The notes below the pieces were generated by a model. It worked only from the letters and a program-made list of their open reading frames with translations, searched no databases and was not told the origin of the DNA. The translations under genes and the position numbers were made by a program. A stretch of DNA of 64,000 nucleotides from the NCBI GenBank assembly GCA_900770525.1, contig CAAHDT010000017.1, positions 10,509 to 74,508 of the forward strand, given 5' to 3'. Each line of letters begins with the position of its first letter. Position 1 is the first letter of the stretch. The stretch comes from Candidatus Gastranaerophilales bacterium (lineage in GTDB: Bacteria > Cyanobacteriota > Vampirovibrionia > Gastranaerophilales > Gastranaerophilaceae). Shown piece by piece: positions 43,362 to 52,385 of the stretch.

Positions 43362-43388
43362 GGTAGGGGCGCGATTTACGCTCCTGCC
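43362..43388. repeat. GC-rich intergenic hairpin, possible dispersed repeat
   Basis: GGTAGGGGCG / CGCTCCTGCC form a 10-bp stem (two wobble pairs) around CGATTTA. It has no T run, so it is a poor terminator. Its GC content is well above its surroundings. It lies between the PqqD gene and the bifunctional glycosyltransferase. Confidence 0.45.
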
Positions 43389-43433
43389 GAGAGAAATGGA
43401 GAAAAAAGAAATAAATTCATAAGAGGGAATAAA

Positions 43434-45506
43434 ATGCCAAAAGTTTCAGTAATTATACCTGTATTTAATACGGAAAAATATTTAAGAAAATGTCTGGATA
43501 GTGTTTGTAATCAAACGCTATCTGATATAGAGATTATTTGCGTAGATGATTGTTCTACGGATAATTCTTTGAACATTTTGAAAGAATATGCATCAAAAGA
43601 TAACAGAATAAAGTTGATAGAATTCAAAGAAAACAAAGGCGCTGCCGTTGCAAGAAATACCGGAATAATAGAAGCCAAAGGCGAATATCTTGGCTTTATT
43701 GATTCTGACGATTATATTGACCAAAATTTCTATGAAAATCTGTATAAAAAAGTAGAAATTAGACATTCTGATATCGTTAAAGGTTCAGATATGAAGCTTG
43801 TTTTTGAGGACGGTAGAATTGAAACAGATGAACAAAATTTCAAGATAAAGAAGAATAAAATCAATTTTTGGTGCCAATATACAACAGCAATTTATAAACG
43901 AGATTTTATACTAAAGAACGAGATAGATTTTCCGGTAGGTTTGTTGGTTGGAGAAGATCCAGTGTTCACCATCAAAGCAGCAATTTTAGCTGATAATGTT
44001 GAGGTTATAAACAATGCCCAATACTATTACGTTAGACATGAAGGAAGCTTGAATTCTGATATTTGGGATGTTGAAAAAATAGAATCATATTGCAAATATA
44101 TAGAAATTGTTAGTAACTTTATTATAAATAAAAATCTTCCAGATGAAGAGCATAGAATGTTTTTTTCTTGGCTAGTGAATAATATTTATAAAACAAGAGA
44201 ATGTAAGACTAAATATAATCGTAAAATGAGAATAAAGTTAACTAAACTTTTAGAAGATAATATAAGTAAAAGTGCAAGATTTCCAATAAAAGTTCTTTTT
44301 GATACAACAGTATTTAGTTTAACAGAACACGATGAAGGGGCAAAAAGAGGAATATTTTTTGTTGCATATAACATCATTCAAAAGTTTCTTAATGATTCAC
44401 GCTTTGATGTTACCTTATATTGTGAAAATAATTTAAGAATAAAATATTTAAAAACATTTCCACTATTTAAAGCTTTAAAATATGCATACCCGAAATTTTT
44501 ATTAGGAAATGGTGGCGGAAATAGGAGTATAGAAAATACTAAATTTGTTGCGGAAGAATACGATATATACATAAATCCGGAGTTTCATTCTCAACTGTTT
44601 TCGGAAGGGCGCCCTGTATGTTTTAATATCGTTCATGATATTATCCCTATGTTAGATAATAATTGGGTCGGGGATGACTTTAAGGATTACTATCGGGAGT
44701 TTTATAGAAAATTAGATGGCAGAAATTACTTATCTTGTATATCTGAAAGCTGTAAAAGAGGTTTTCTTAGATTCTTTAACAAATTAGATGAGTCTAAAAT
44801 GTTTATTGCATATAATTCTACAGCTCAAAATTTTATTAATAAAAAAGTTTCAATGAGTGAAATTAAAAGTGTATTAAAAAATTATGGGATTGAATTTAAC
44901 AATAATAAGTATATTTTTTATTTAGGAGCTGCAAATGATGAGAGAAAAAATCTCATTTTTAACGTAGAATGTTTTATAAATTTTATAAATAAATATAATA
45001 TAAAAGATTTATATTTTTATATCGGCGGTTCCGGAAAAGATTTTTTGCTTGATAGTTTGAAAAATAATTTAGGAGCATTATTTGATAAATACTCAAAATA
45101 CATTATCCCTTTAGGTTTCGTAAAAGATGAAGATGTTAATACCTTGTATAGCAATTCATTATTCTTTAGTTTTTTATCACTATACGAAGGTTTTGGAATG
45201 CCACCATTGGAGGCTATGCAAGCCGGAACACCTGTTGTTTGTGCGAATAATTCTTCATTGCCGGAAGTTGTTGGTGATGCGGGGATTTTAGTTGATGCAG
45301 AAGATGAAGATGAGATTATTGAAGCATTCCGAGTAATGTATTTTGATGAAAACAAAAGAAATGAGTATATTCAAAAAGGTATAGAACGAGCTAAATTATT
45401 TAATTGGGATAATTCTTACAAAATAATTTCGGACAAAATTATAGAAGTTTTAATGGGAAAAAGTGTTTACCAAAATACAAAGGAGAATAAACTTGTTAAT
45501 ATATAG
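43434..45506 (+). CDS. Bifunctional glycosyltransferase (GT2 + GT4 domains)
   Basis: 690 residues. An N-terminal GT2 domain (about 1-230) has VSVIIPVFNTEKYLRKCLDS, CVDDCSTDNS and GFIDSDDYID. It is joined to a C-terminal GT-B domain (about 285-690) with DTTVFSLTEHDEGAKRGIF, FYLGAANDERKNL and the GT4 nucleotide-binding motif LYEGFGMPPLEAMQAGTPVVC (about 580). One chain can therefore add two successive sugars. RBS AGAGGGAA. It begins a sub-operon after the hairpin and overlaps the next gene by 14 bp. Confidence 0.92.
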   Translation: MPKVSVIIPVFNTEKYLRKCLDSVCNQTLSDIEIICVDDCSTDNSLNILKEYASKDNRIKLIEFKENKGAAVARNTGIIEAKGEYLGFIDSDDYIDQNFYENLYKKVEIRHSDIVKGSDMKLVFEDGRIETDEQNFKIKKNKINFWCQYTTAIYKRDFILKNEIDFPVGLLVGEDPVFTIKAAILADNVEVINNAQYYYVRHEGSLNSDIWDVEKIESYCKYIEIVSNFIINKNLPDEEHRMFFSWLVNNIYKTRECKTKYNRKMRIKLTKLLEDNISKSARFPIKVLFDTTVFSLTEHDEGAKRGIFFVAYNIIQKFLNDSRFDVTLYCENNLRIKYLKTFPLFKALKYAYPKFLLGNGGGNRSIENTKFVAEEYDIYINPEFHSQLFSEGRPVCFNIVHDIIPMLDNNWVGDDFKDYYREFYRKLDGRNYLSCISESCKRGFLRFFNKLDESKMFIAYNSTAQNFINKKVSMSEIKSVLKNYGIEFNNNKYIFYLGAANDERKNLIFNVECFINFINKYNIKDLYFYIGGSGKDFLLDSLKNNLGALFDKYSKYIIPLGFVKDEDVNTLYSNSLFFSFLSLYEGFGMPPLEAMQAGTPVVCANNSSLPEVVGDAGILVDAEDEDEIIEAFRVMYFDENKRNEYIQKGIERAKLFNWDNSYKIISDKIIEVLMGKSVYQNTKENKLVNI

Positions 45507-46242
45507 AGAAAATAGTAAGTGTGGGTGGGACTGCTATTCGCATCTTGTTTTTAATTTGTTAGGAATAAAATTAAAATTCAAAGTAAAACCTAAATTTCAA
45601 AACAATAAGATTCTTGTTGTAATTGAGCATACTGAAAAAATAATGACCGAAAAGCAAATTGCAAAACAATTAAAAATAAATGTCATATTTAATGGTGATA
45701 ATAATACCGTTTCAATTTATAATCCTAAAAATTTAGCCAATAGTGTTATTCAATTTAATGGGAATAATTCTACTGTAATATTTGGAGGTAATAATTCAGG
45801 AAGATACGGAATATCATTATACAAAGATGGTAATAAAGTAACCATTGGTAAAGACACTCGCTGTTGTGACCTCGGAATATCAGCGATTAATAATGAAATT
45901 CATATTGGGGAAGATTGCATGATATCTAATAATGTAAGAATTTGGGGGGATGGACATTCTGTACTAGACGCAAAAACTAAAAAAGTAATTAATTTGCCTA
46001 CAAAACCAATAGTTATTGGAAATCATGTTTGGCTTGGAGAACGTGTAACAATAACAAAAAATGCTAATATTCCTAATAATTGTATTTGCGGAATAGCCTC
46101 TGTTGTTACCAAAAGTTTTGATGAAGAAAATTGTTTAATAGCCGGAAATCCTGCACAAATAAAGAAACGTGGGATAGACTGGAATGGACTAGAACCAACC
46201 GTGTACAAGAAAAATGTCGAGGATAAAGATTTAATAAATTAA
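45493..46242 (+). CDS. Hexapeptide-repeat acetyltransferase
   Basis: 249 residues if started at TTG 45493, which lies 7-8 nt after AAAGGAG; an upstream in-frame GTG (45463) lacks a site. The N-terminus has a hydrophobic/basic stretch (VFNLLGIKLKFKVKPKF). From about 75 to 225 left-handed beta-helix repeats appear, with DCMISNNVRIWGDGHS, the catalytic His in GDGH, PIVIGNHVWLGERVTI and the typical end GNPAQIKKRGIDW. It probably O-acetylates a sugar of the surface glycan using acetyl-CoA. Confidence 0.87.
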   Translation: MLIYRENSKCGWDCYSHLVFNLLGIKLKFKVKPKFQNNKILVVIEHTEKIMTEKQIAKQLKINVIFNGDNNTVSIYNPKNLANSVIQFNGNNSTVIFGGNNSGRYGISLYKDGNKVTIGKDTRCCDLGISAINNEIHIGEDCMISNNVRIWGDGHSVLDAKTKKVINLPTKPIVIGNHVWLGERVTITKNANIPNNCICGIASVVTKSFDEENCLIAGNPAQIKKRGIDWNGLEPTVYKKNVEDKDLIN

Positions 46243-46257
46243 GAGGAAACATAACAA

Positions 46258-47433
46258 ATGGATATGAAAGAAAGACTTGCCAAAATAATGGCTCAAAAAA
46301 GAGGGGTTACACCGGAAATTTTGGAGAAAAATAATAAAGTTATAAATCAAATAAAAGAATTTGAAACTAAAAATAATACCATCGCGATAATTGAGTCGCA
46401 CAAAAAACACGCAGAAGTATATCCTTCTGTAATAAAATATTTTTTGGATTTAGGGTATAACGTCCATTTGTTTCACCTTGAAGAACACGTTGAACTTGAT
46501 TCTTTGAAAAATTGTAATTTTCCCAAAGAAAAGTTTCAAACCTTTGCATTTGTTAAAATGCCGGAAACTCAAGAGTTATTTGATTTGTTAAATAATTACA
46601 CTCTGATTTTTGTAGCAACAATGTTTACTCATGATGGATATAATTTTTTGAATGCTCTTGAAGAAAACTATATTAAAAAATACTCAAAAGAAAATGTCTT
46701 TTGTATAGACCACGACTTTACTTCTATTCAAAAAGGTATTCAAACAATTGAACAAAGATTTTTAGATAAGGATAAAGTTTTTGTATTGCGTGACAATATT
46801 AAGTACAATAACAAAAAACTTCCCTTTATCTCACCAATTTATTTAGGTGAATACAAATTAGAAAAACATATTCTAAATAACAAAAAAGAATTTTTATGTG
46901 TAGGCGGAAGTTTGCAAGACAATCTTAGAAATTTAGATTTGTTGTTTAAGTCTATAGATAAATTAATTGATGAAGGGATTAATAATTTTAAGGTAATTTT
47001 TGTTGGAACAACAGAAAAAAATCTTGAAAACTGGCTTACTGACATCAATCGACCATTTATTGATATTAGAGGTTTTTTACCTTTTGATGAAATGAACAAA
47101 ACAATAATAAATTCAGATTTTCTTATGTATAATACAGATAATACTGTTAATGAGTACTCCAAATACCTTACATTAGGAATTACTGGCTCTTATTCACTAA
47201 ATATAGCTTTTATAAAACCTGCTCTTGTATATGAAGAGCTTGCAAAGGCATATGAACTTGATGATTGCTCAATTTTATATACGGCTGATTTATACTCTGC
47301 AATGAAAAAAGCTATTGAACTTTCGCAAAGCGAATACGACATTATGCAAGAAAAATTAATAGCTAAAAATCAAAAATTACAACAACAATCAAGAGAAAAT
47401 TTAAAGAATGTTTGTAGCTTAGAAAAGGTGTAA
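46258..47433 (+). CDS. Putative GT-B glycosyltransferase
   Basis: 391 residues with weak family signals. The N-terminal half looks like a Rossmann domain (IAIIESHKKHAEVYPSVIKYFLDLG). The C-terminal half contains FLCVGGSLQDNLRNLDLL, FKVIFVGTT and IDIRGFLPFDEMNKTIINSDFLM, a pattern like the donor-binding half of GT4 enzymes. ATG 46258 has RBS AGAGGAA. It is flanked by the acetyltransferase and the transketolase pair and belongs to the same operon. Confident as part of the locus, less so as an active transferase. Confidence 0.65.
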   Translation: MDMKERLAKIMAQKRGVTPEILEKNNKVINQIKEFETKNNTIAIIESHKKHAEVYPSVIKYFLDLGYNVHLFHLEEHVELDSLKNCNFPKEKFQTFAFVKMPETQELFDLLNNYTLIFVATMFTHDGYNFLNALEENYIKKYSKENVFCIDHDFTSIQKGIQTIEQRFLDKDKVFVLRDNIKYNNKKLPFISPIYLGEYKLEKHILNNKKEFLCVGGSLQDNLRNLDLLFKSIDKLIDEGINNFKVIFVGTTEKNLENWLTDINRPFIDIRGFLPFDEMNKTIINSDFLMYNTDNTVNEYSKYLTLGITGSYSLNIAFIKPALVYEELAKAYELDDCSILYTADLYSAMKKAIELSQSEYDIMQEKLIAKNQKLQQQSRENLKNVCSLEKV

Positions 47434-47435
47434 GT

Positions 47436-48254
47436 ATGGAACTAAAAATAAGTGATACAGAACGTATAAAAAAGATTAAAAAGTTATTTTTTACAGCAGC
47501 TTATAAGAATCATATAGGGCATTTACCAAGTGCTCTGTCTTCTCTTGAGATATTATATGTTTTGTACAATAAAATCGCAAATATTACAAAAAATAACGTT
47601 TCAGACCAGAATCGAGATAGAGTTATTTTATCAAAAGAGCATGCTCGCTTTGCTCAAGCTTGTGTATTAAATGAAATGGGACTTGTGGATGACGATGTAA
47701 TAGACTCATACTTGCAAGATGGTGCCGTTGCGGGGCATGATATGTACAATGTTGTAGGTTCTCCTAAAATAGCGGCTATCGACATTGCTTCCGGTTCTTT
47801 AGGTCATGGGCTGGGAGTTGGTATTGGATTAGCGGTAGCTAATCCAAATAACATATATGTTATTGTCGGGGACGGTGAGTTGCAGGAAGGTTCTTGTTGG
47901 GAAGCTATAATGTTTATAGGACATAACAAATTAAAAAATATAACACTTATAATTGATAGAAATAATCAACAAATTGATAACTTAACAAAAAACATAATAA
48001 ATTCATCAAAATTTGCTCCTGCTGCAATAAAAGCATTTGGATTTGATGTATGTGAATGTGATGGACACAATGTTGATGAGTTGACTAATGCGCTTAAACT
48101 CCGAACAGAAAAACCGAAGTGTATTATTGCAAATACAATTAAAGGAAAAGAAATTCATAATTATGTTGAAAAGTATGGCTATGCTGTATATCACTGGTTT
48201 GGTCTTAATAAAGAAGAATATTATAGTGCTATAAAAGAGGTAGAAAATGAATGA
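47436..48254 (+). CDS. Transketolase, N-terminal (TPP) subunit
   Basis: 272 residues, the TPP-binding half of a split transketolase: NHIGHLPSALSSLEILY (about 25), SKEHARFAQ, SGSLGHGLGVGIG (about 121) and the TPP motif GDGELQEGSCWEA..(n)..IDRNN (about 147-175). The partner half follows with an 8-bp overlap. A split transketolase inside a glycan operon, away from pentose-phosphate genes, suggests that it makes a special sugar or two-carbon-extended product (inference). Confidence 0.9.
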   Translation: MELKISDTERIKKIKKLFFTAAYKNHIGHLPSALSSLEILYVLYNKIANITKNNVSDQNRDRVILSKEHARFAQACVLNEMGLVDDDVIDSYLQDGAVAGHDMYNVVGSPKIAAIDIASGSLGHGLGVGIGLAVANPNNIYVIVGDGELQEGSCWEAIMFIGHNKLKNITLIIDRNNQQIDNLTKNIINSSKFAPAAIKAFGFDVCECDGHNVDELTNALKLRTEKPKCIIANTIKGKEIHNYVEKYGYAVYHWFGLNKEEYYSAIKEVENE

Positions 48255-49353
48255 TTTATTATCTATAGTTACAAATACAATATATGAAATTGCTCAAAAA
48301 GATAAAAATGCATATTTTGTATGTATTGATGGATTTGAAAATATTGTAGCAGCTAATTTACAAAAAATTTGTCCGGAAAGATTTATTAAATGCGGTATAG
48401 GAGAAGCAAATAGTTTAAGTCTTGCTTCCGGTATAGCATTATCAGGTAAAACTGTATTCGTTTTTATAATGGGGATGTATGCTTCAACAAGAGCATTGGA
48501 ACAATTAAGAATAGATGTTGGGTATAACAATGCTAATGTGAAAGTTATAGCATTTAAACCTGGATTAAAATTTAATGCAGATGCAGGCTATTCACATTGG
48601 AATATTGAAGATATTGCAATTGTTAGAACTGTTCCAAACATAAAAATACTAAATCCGGCAACAAAAGATGAACTCTCTGCACAACTTGAATATGCGTATA
48701 AAACAAATGGTGCTTTTTATATAAGACTTGAAAATTTGCATAGTGATTTTAACCCTCAAATGGATATTTCTTTTAACAAAATGCCCGAAATTTGTTCCGG
48801 ACGCGATGTTGCTATAATTGCAGAAGGAAGCATGGTGGAATATACTTTTGGGTTACAAAAAGAGCTTAAGCATGCAAATATCCAATCAACTATATTAAAT
48901 GCTTCCATATTAAAACCTTTTGATAAGGACACTGTAATAAACTTGATAGACAGAAAAATTCCAATTATAACTATTGAAGAACAGATTAACGGTGGAATTG
49001 GGTCTATTGTTTCTGAAATAATTGCAGAACATGGCAGACGAGCTAAATTTTTACCAATACGTATAAATAATGAAAATTATAATATAGTCGGTAAATATGA
49101 TTATGTATCAAATAAACTTATGGATTTATCAAACACATTAAATAAAATAATTAAGTTCGCTGATAAAAAATATTCATTATTAGGACTACCAGTTATTAAA
49201 GTAAAGTCAAAGTTGAGGAATAATGTTGTGGGGAAATTGTATTTACAACTTTTCGGAATATTCCCAATATTAAAAATTAAATATAGAAACAAAATAAGAA
49301 AGGGAAAACCTAGAATTAAAGTGTATTTATTTGGATTTATAAGAATTGTATAA
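48247..49353 (+). CDS. Transketolase, C-terminal subunit with extra tail
   Basis: 368 residues. The pyrimidine-binding domain (about 1-160) has RFIKCGIGEANSLSLASGIALSGKTVFV, with the catalytic Glu in GEAN. The C-terminal transketolase domain runs to about 300. The usual subunit is about 310 residues; here about 60 residues are added: a hydrophobic/basic tail (LQLFGIFPILKIKYRNK ... KVYLFGFIRIV). Similar tails are common on glycosyltransferases, and shorter ones occur in this locus, so this may dock the enzyme to the membrane or the glycan machinery (inference). Confidence 0.88.
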   Translation: MNDLLSIVTNTIYEIAQKDKNAYFVCIDGFENIVAANLQKICPERFIKCGIGEANSLSLASGIALSGKTVFVFIMGMYASTRALEQLRIDVGYNNANVKVIAFKPGLKFNADAGYSHWNIEDIAIVRTVPNIKILNPATKDELSAQLEYAYKTNGAFYIRLENLHSDFNPQMDISFNKMPEICSGRDVAIIAEGSMVEYTFGLQKELKHANIQSTILNASILKPFDKDTVINLIDRKIPIITIEEQINGGIGSIVSEIIAEHGRRAKFLPIRINNENYNIVGKYDYVSNKLMDLSNTLNKIIKFADKKYSLLGLPVIKVKSKLRNNVVGKLYLQLFGIFPILKIKYRNKIRKGKPRIKVYLFGFIRIV

Positions 49354-49363
49354 GGAGAGATTT

Positions 49364-50041
49364 ATGAACGATTTGATATCAGTAATTATTCCGTGCCAGA
49401 ATGGCACAAACTACATAAAAGAAGCTATCGACAGTGTTAAAGAACAAAATATGAACACTGAAATTATTGTTGTTGATGACGGTTCAACCGATAATACGGC
49501 AGAATTTGCTAAAGAATGTGGCGCTACGGTTTACTCTATTCCGCATTCTGGGCTGTCTGCTGCCAGAAATGTTGGACTAAAAAATATTAATGGTGATTAC
49601 GTTTTGTTTTTAGACCATGACGACTTAATGACAGAAAATGCGCTAAAAACTCTTTACGATGAACTTGTTAGCGATTCTTCTATTGACTATACTCAAGGTA
49701 AACTAAAAGATTTTATCTCTCCTGAATTATCCGAAGAGGACAAAAAGACCTTAGCACCTCGTAAAGATACATATGGCGGACTTTTAACCGGTGCATACCT
49801 ATTTAAAAAAGAGGTTATCGAAAAAGTTGGCGGTTTCAATGAATCTCTAGTTACAGGTCAAGGGGTTGATTTTATGCTAAGAGTCGAACAACAAGGATTC
49901 AAAACTAAAAAATTGGATTTTGTGACTACATTGAGAAGGTTCCATAACACTAATATGGGTAGAACTCTTCAAAAGCAAGAAAATAAAGATTACGCCGCAA
50001 TATTAAGAGCTAAGATTTTAGCAAGCAGAAAGAAAGGTTAA
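49364..50041 (+). CDS. GT2 glycosyltransferase, short
   Basis: 225 residues from ATG 49364, 4-5 nt after AAGGAGAGA; the frame opens at 49346 inside the transketolase gene but without a site. GT-A domain: ISVIIPCQNGTNYIKEAIDS, VVDDGSTDNT, GLSAARNVGL and FLDHDDLMT (D-x-D-D). No membrane segments. Cytoplasmic sugar transfer in the glycan operon. Confidence 0.9.
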   Translation: MNDLISVIIPCQNGTNYIKEAIDSVKEQNMNTEIIVVDDGSTDNTAEFAKECGATVYSIPHSGLSAARNVGLKNINGDYVLFLDHDDLMTENALKTLYDELVSDSSIDYTQGKLKDFISPELSEEDKKTLAPRKDTYGGLLTGAYLFKKEVIEKVGGFNESLVTGQGVDFMLRVEQQGFKTKKLDFVTTLRRFHNTNMGRTLQKQENKDYAAILRAKILASRKKG

Positions 50042-50045
50042 TCTT

Positions 50046-50843
50046 ATGTCTAAACGAATATTTACTTTTTGGGATGATGAAGCTGAAATGCCTGCTTATA
50101 TTCAACTTTGTATCGATAGTTGGAAAAAATATTTGCCGAACTATGAAATTGTTGTGCTGAATTACTCAAATCTCGAAAATTGGTTGCCTAAAGATTTTTA
50201 CGACAAAATTCTTTATGATGAGTTCAAAATTGCTCAACAAACTCAAGCAATTAGGGCTGCTGTCCTCGAAAGACACGGAGGCTTCTGGTTTGATGCAGAT
50301 ATAATTGTTACTAATTCTAATATCGAAAAATTCTTTGACGAAAACTGTGAGCTTAATATTTTCGAAAATAGAATTGCTTGCCTTAAAGCTAAAAAACACT
50401 CTAAAATTCTTAAAAAATGGATAAAAGGTATAAAGTGGAACTTGTTTATTTACAAGCATTTGTTTGATTTTTATTTTATGCACTTCCCAGCTAAAGCCAG
50501 TGAAATGATGAATTGGGACTATCTAAGCGATCAAGTCTTGAATAAATTATACAAAACTAAAAACAAAAAACTCCTGAACAATATCCGCATTGCCGACTCT
50601 AAAACATATCTTGAAAATTTGTGGGATAAAGAATGCAATCGCTCAAAATTCAAAGATTGTGTTACTGAAAGATATAACCATTTCTATATAAATAATGATT
50701 TTAGCGATTATGTTGCCCAAAATGAACGTGGATTAATTATATTGCATAATTCTTGGATGCCAAGAGAATACGCAAAACTCACAAAAGAACAAGTTCTTGC
50801 GAAAAACAATACCCTCGCAAAGATTTTTCAAAGAGTATTGTAA
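50046..50843 (+). CDS. GT32-like capsular glycosyltransferase (DXD)
   Basis: 265 residues. KRIFTFWDDEAEMPAYIQLCIDSW at the start, QTQAIRAAVLERHGG and the DXD motif in GFWFDADIIVT (about 79-85) place it with the OCH1/CapU-like GT32 family. The C-terminus has LIILHNSWMPREY. 4 bp after the GT2 gene. Last gene of the plus-strand glycan operon; no clear terminator follows. Confidence 0.88.
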   Translation: MSKRIFTFWDDEAEMPAYIQLCIDSWKKYLPNYEIVVLNYSNLENWLPKDFYDKILYDEFKIAQQTQAIRAAVLERHGGFWFDADIIVTNSNIEKFFDENCELNIFENRIACLKAKKHSKILKKWIKGIKWNLFIYKHLFDFYFMHFPAKASEMMNWDYLSDQVLNKLYKTKNKKLLNNIRIADSKTYLENLWDKECNRSKFKDCVTERYNHFYINNDFSDYVAQNERGLIILHNSWMPREYAKLTKEQVLAKNNTLAKIFQRVL

Positions 50844-50887
50844 CTTGATAAAAGCCTAGGTACTTGCACTAAAATTTAGAAAATGTA

Positions 50888-51163
50888 CTACATAAGTTTT
50901 TTTTCATCATTATCCATTGCCTGTTTTAATGTAGATTTCAAATAAGTTTGATATGGCATACCTAGTTTTAGTGCAATTTTCTTGGCTCTCGCTATTTCAA
51001 ATTCTGACCACCTAAAATGAACATTTGCAGTCTGTTTGTGAACTGCAATATCTTTTTCAGCCTGATTTTCAAACTCCAAAATTTGTTTTTCAGTTTCTAA
51101 ATCTGGAATATATTCTGAAACTTCTGCAATACCAATATTAGGAATATTAACTTTTTTAGTCAT
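50888..51163 (-). CDS. CopG/BrnA-type ribbon-helix-helix antitoxin
   Basis: 91 residues from ATG 51163, preceded by AAGGAGG at 51169-51175. The C-terminal third (FRWSEFEIARAKKIALKLGMPYQTYLKSTL) is the RHH-type DNA-binding domain of type II antitoxins. The acidic N-terminus would neutralise a toxin. The start codon overlaps by 8 bp the end of a toxin-like reading frame that appears to be broken. Confidence 0.75.
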   Translation of the reverse strand: MTKKVNIPNIGIAEVSEYIPDLETEKQILEFENQAEKDIAVHKQTANVHFRWSEFEIARAKKIALKLGMPYQTYLKSTLKQAMDNDEKKLM

Positions 51164-51301
51164 CAAAACCTCCTTGAGAAAATGCGGTAATTAACAAAAT
51201 ATTTTCATCTTTTAAATAAGTATAATAAATTGTAATATCAAGTTTTTCACTATATGCCTTATATCGCTCATATTTTTAAAGATTTCATATTTTGCTTTCA
51301 T
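51156..51301 (-). pseudogene. Small toxin-like gene, apparent frameshift
   Basis: From ATG 51301 the frame reads MKAKYEIFKN and soon loses sense. One base out of phase, after the A5 run (51273-51277 on the plus strand), the reading continues as a protein-like stretch (KYERYKAYSEKLDITIYYTYL ending ITAFSQGGFDD) to a TAA at 51156 that overlaps the antitoxin start. One missing A restores a 48-residue protein. It is short for a RelE/BrnT toxin, so it may be a remnant. A sequencing error in the A run is also possible. Confidence 0.45.
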
Positions 51302-51304
51302 ATT

Positions 51305-51329
51305 CACATTGTAACACATTGTGTACACA
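51305..51329 (-). promoter_or_regulatory. Probable toxin-antitoxin operator
   Basis: Two CACATTGT direct repeats (51305-51312 and 51315-51322), one helical turn apart, run into a perfect palindrome TGTGTACACA (51320-51329), just upstream of the toxin-like start. Such arrays are typical operators of RHH antitoxins. Confidence 0.5.
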
Positions 51330-51385
51330 TATTCAAGATGTTATTTTTTGGGGATTAACATATTTTTAACATGAGTTAGTTACGC

Positions 51386-51391
51386 TATAAT
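51386..51391 (+). promoter_or_regulatory. -10 element before the GT2 gene at 51412
   Basis: Consensus TATAAT, 20 bp before the ATG, with a T-rich but poor -35 region. The leader would be about 14 nt and includes the ribosome site GAGAGGAA. Confidence 0.45.
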
Positions 51392-51411
51392 TGTAGTGAG
51401 AGGAATTAAGC

Positions 51412-52308
51412 ATGGAAAAGACTTTGGACGTTATTGTCCCTTTATATAATGAAAAAGATTGTGTTGAAGAACTTTTGACCAGATTGTTTAAGTTGAGAGA
51501 AGATTTTAAGGCGGAATCTGTTGATACTCGTTTTATTTTTGTAAACGATGGTTCTAGCGACTGTTCACCGGAAATCGTTGCAAATTATGCAAAAGATAAC
51601 GATTTCGTTAAACTTATTAATTTTTCAAGAAATTTTGGACACGAACTTGCTGTTATAGCAGGGTTAGATTATTCAAAAGCTGATTATTCAGCCATTATTG
51701 ATGCTGATTTGCAAGACCCACCAGAATTAATAAAAAAAATGTATTCAAAAATAAAAGAAGGTTACCAAGTTGTTTACGGACAACGGAATAAACGAGAAAA
51801 TGAATCTGTATTCAAAAAAGTTACTGCTTATTGTTTTTACAGATTTATGAATGCGTTGTCTGACACAAAACTTCCAAATGACACAGGTAATTTCAGACTT
51901 ATAACAGCAGATGTTCGTAACGCAATTCTAAAAGTTCGCGAACATAGACGTTTTTTGCGTGGTATAGCAGTCTGGGTAGGGTTCAAGTCTACACCGGTTT
52001 ATTACGACAGAGTCGGACGTTTTGCAGGAGAAACTCATTACCCGCTCAAGGCAATGTTTAGACTTGCTTTCAACGCTATTTTTGAAATGTCTACAAAGCC
52101 GCTATACGTAATTTCTTGGGGCGGTTTATTGCTACTTTTATTATCATCAATCTCTTTATTTATGAATAAACTTTTGTTCGGAGCCGTATTTTTTGTCGGA
52201 AGCTTGCAATTGTTTGCAATTGCGATTGTTGGTGCTTATATCGGACGTATTTATGAAGAAACTAAGAACCGTCCACTTTATATAGTTGATAACACTATTA
52301 ATCTATAA
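51412..52308 (+). CDS. Polyprenyl-phosphate glycosyltransferase (ArnC/GtrB-like GT2)
   Basis: 298 residues. The GT-A domain has LDVIVPLYNEKDCVEELL, FVNDGSSDCSPEI, NFSRNFGHELAVIAGLDY and IIDADLQDPPELI. The two C-terminal helices are about 222-245 and 250-275. It charges undecaprenyl phosphate with a sugar. No gtrA gene is adjacent. A monocistronic gene ending in a strong bidirectional terminator. Confidence 0.92.
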   Translation: MEKTLDVIVPLYNEKDCVEELLTRLFKLREDFKAESVDTRFIFVNDGSSDCSPEIVANYAKDNDFVKLINFSRNFGHELAVIAGLDYSKADYSAIIDADLQDPPELIKKMYSKIKEGYQVVYGQRNKRENESVFKKVTAYCFYRFMNALSDTKLPNDTGNFRLITADVRNAILKVREHRRFLRGIAVWVGFKSTPVYYDRVGRFAGETHYPLKAMFRLAFNAIFEMSTKPLYVISWGGLLLLLLSSISLFMNKLLFGAVFFVGSLQLFAIAIVGAYIGRIYEETKNRPLYIVDNTINL

Positions 52309-52325
52309 AGAATATTTCAAAATCT

Positions 52326-52359
52326 AAAAAACATCCGTTAGTTATAGCGGATGTTTTTT
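52326..52359. terminator. Bidirectional terminator between GT2 gene and dedA
   Basis: The stem AAAACATCCG / CGGATGTTTT is flanked by A and T runs on both sides, so it can stop transcription from either convergent gene. Confidence 0.9.
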
Positions 52360-52385
52360 AGTACCCAAATTATTCTAAGCGCAAA

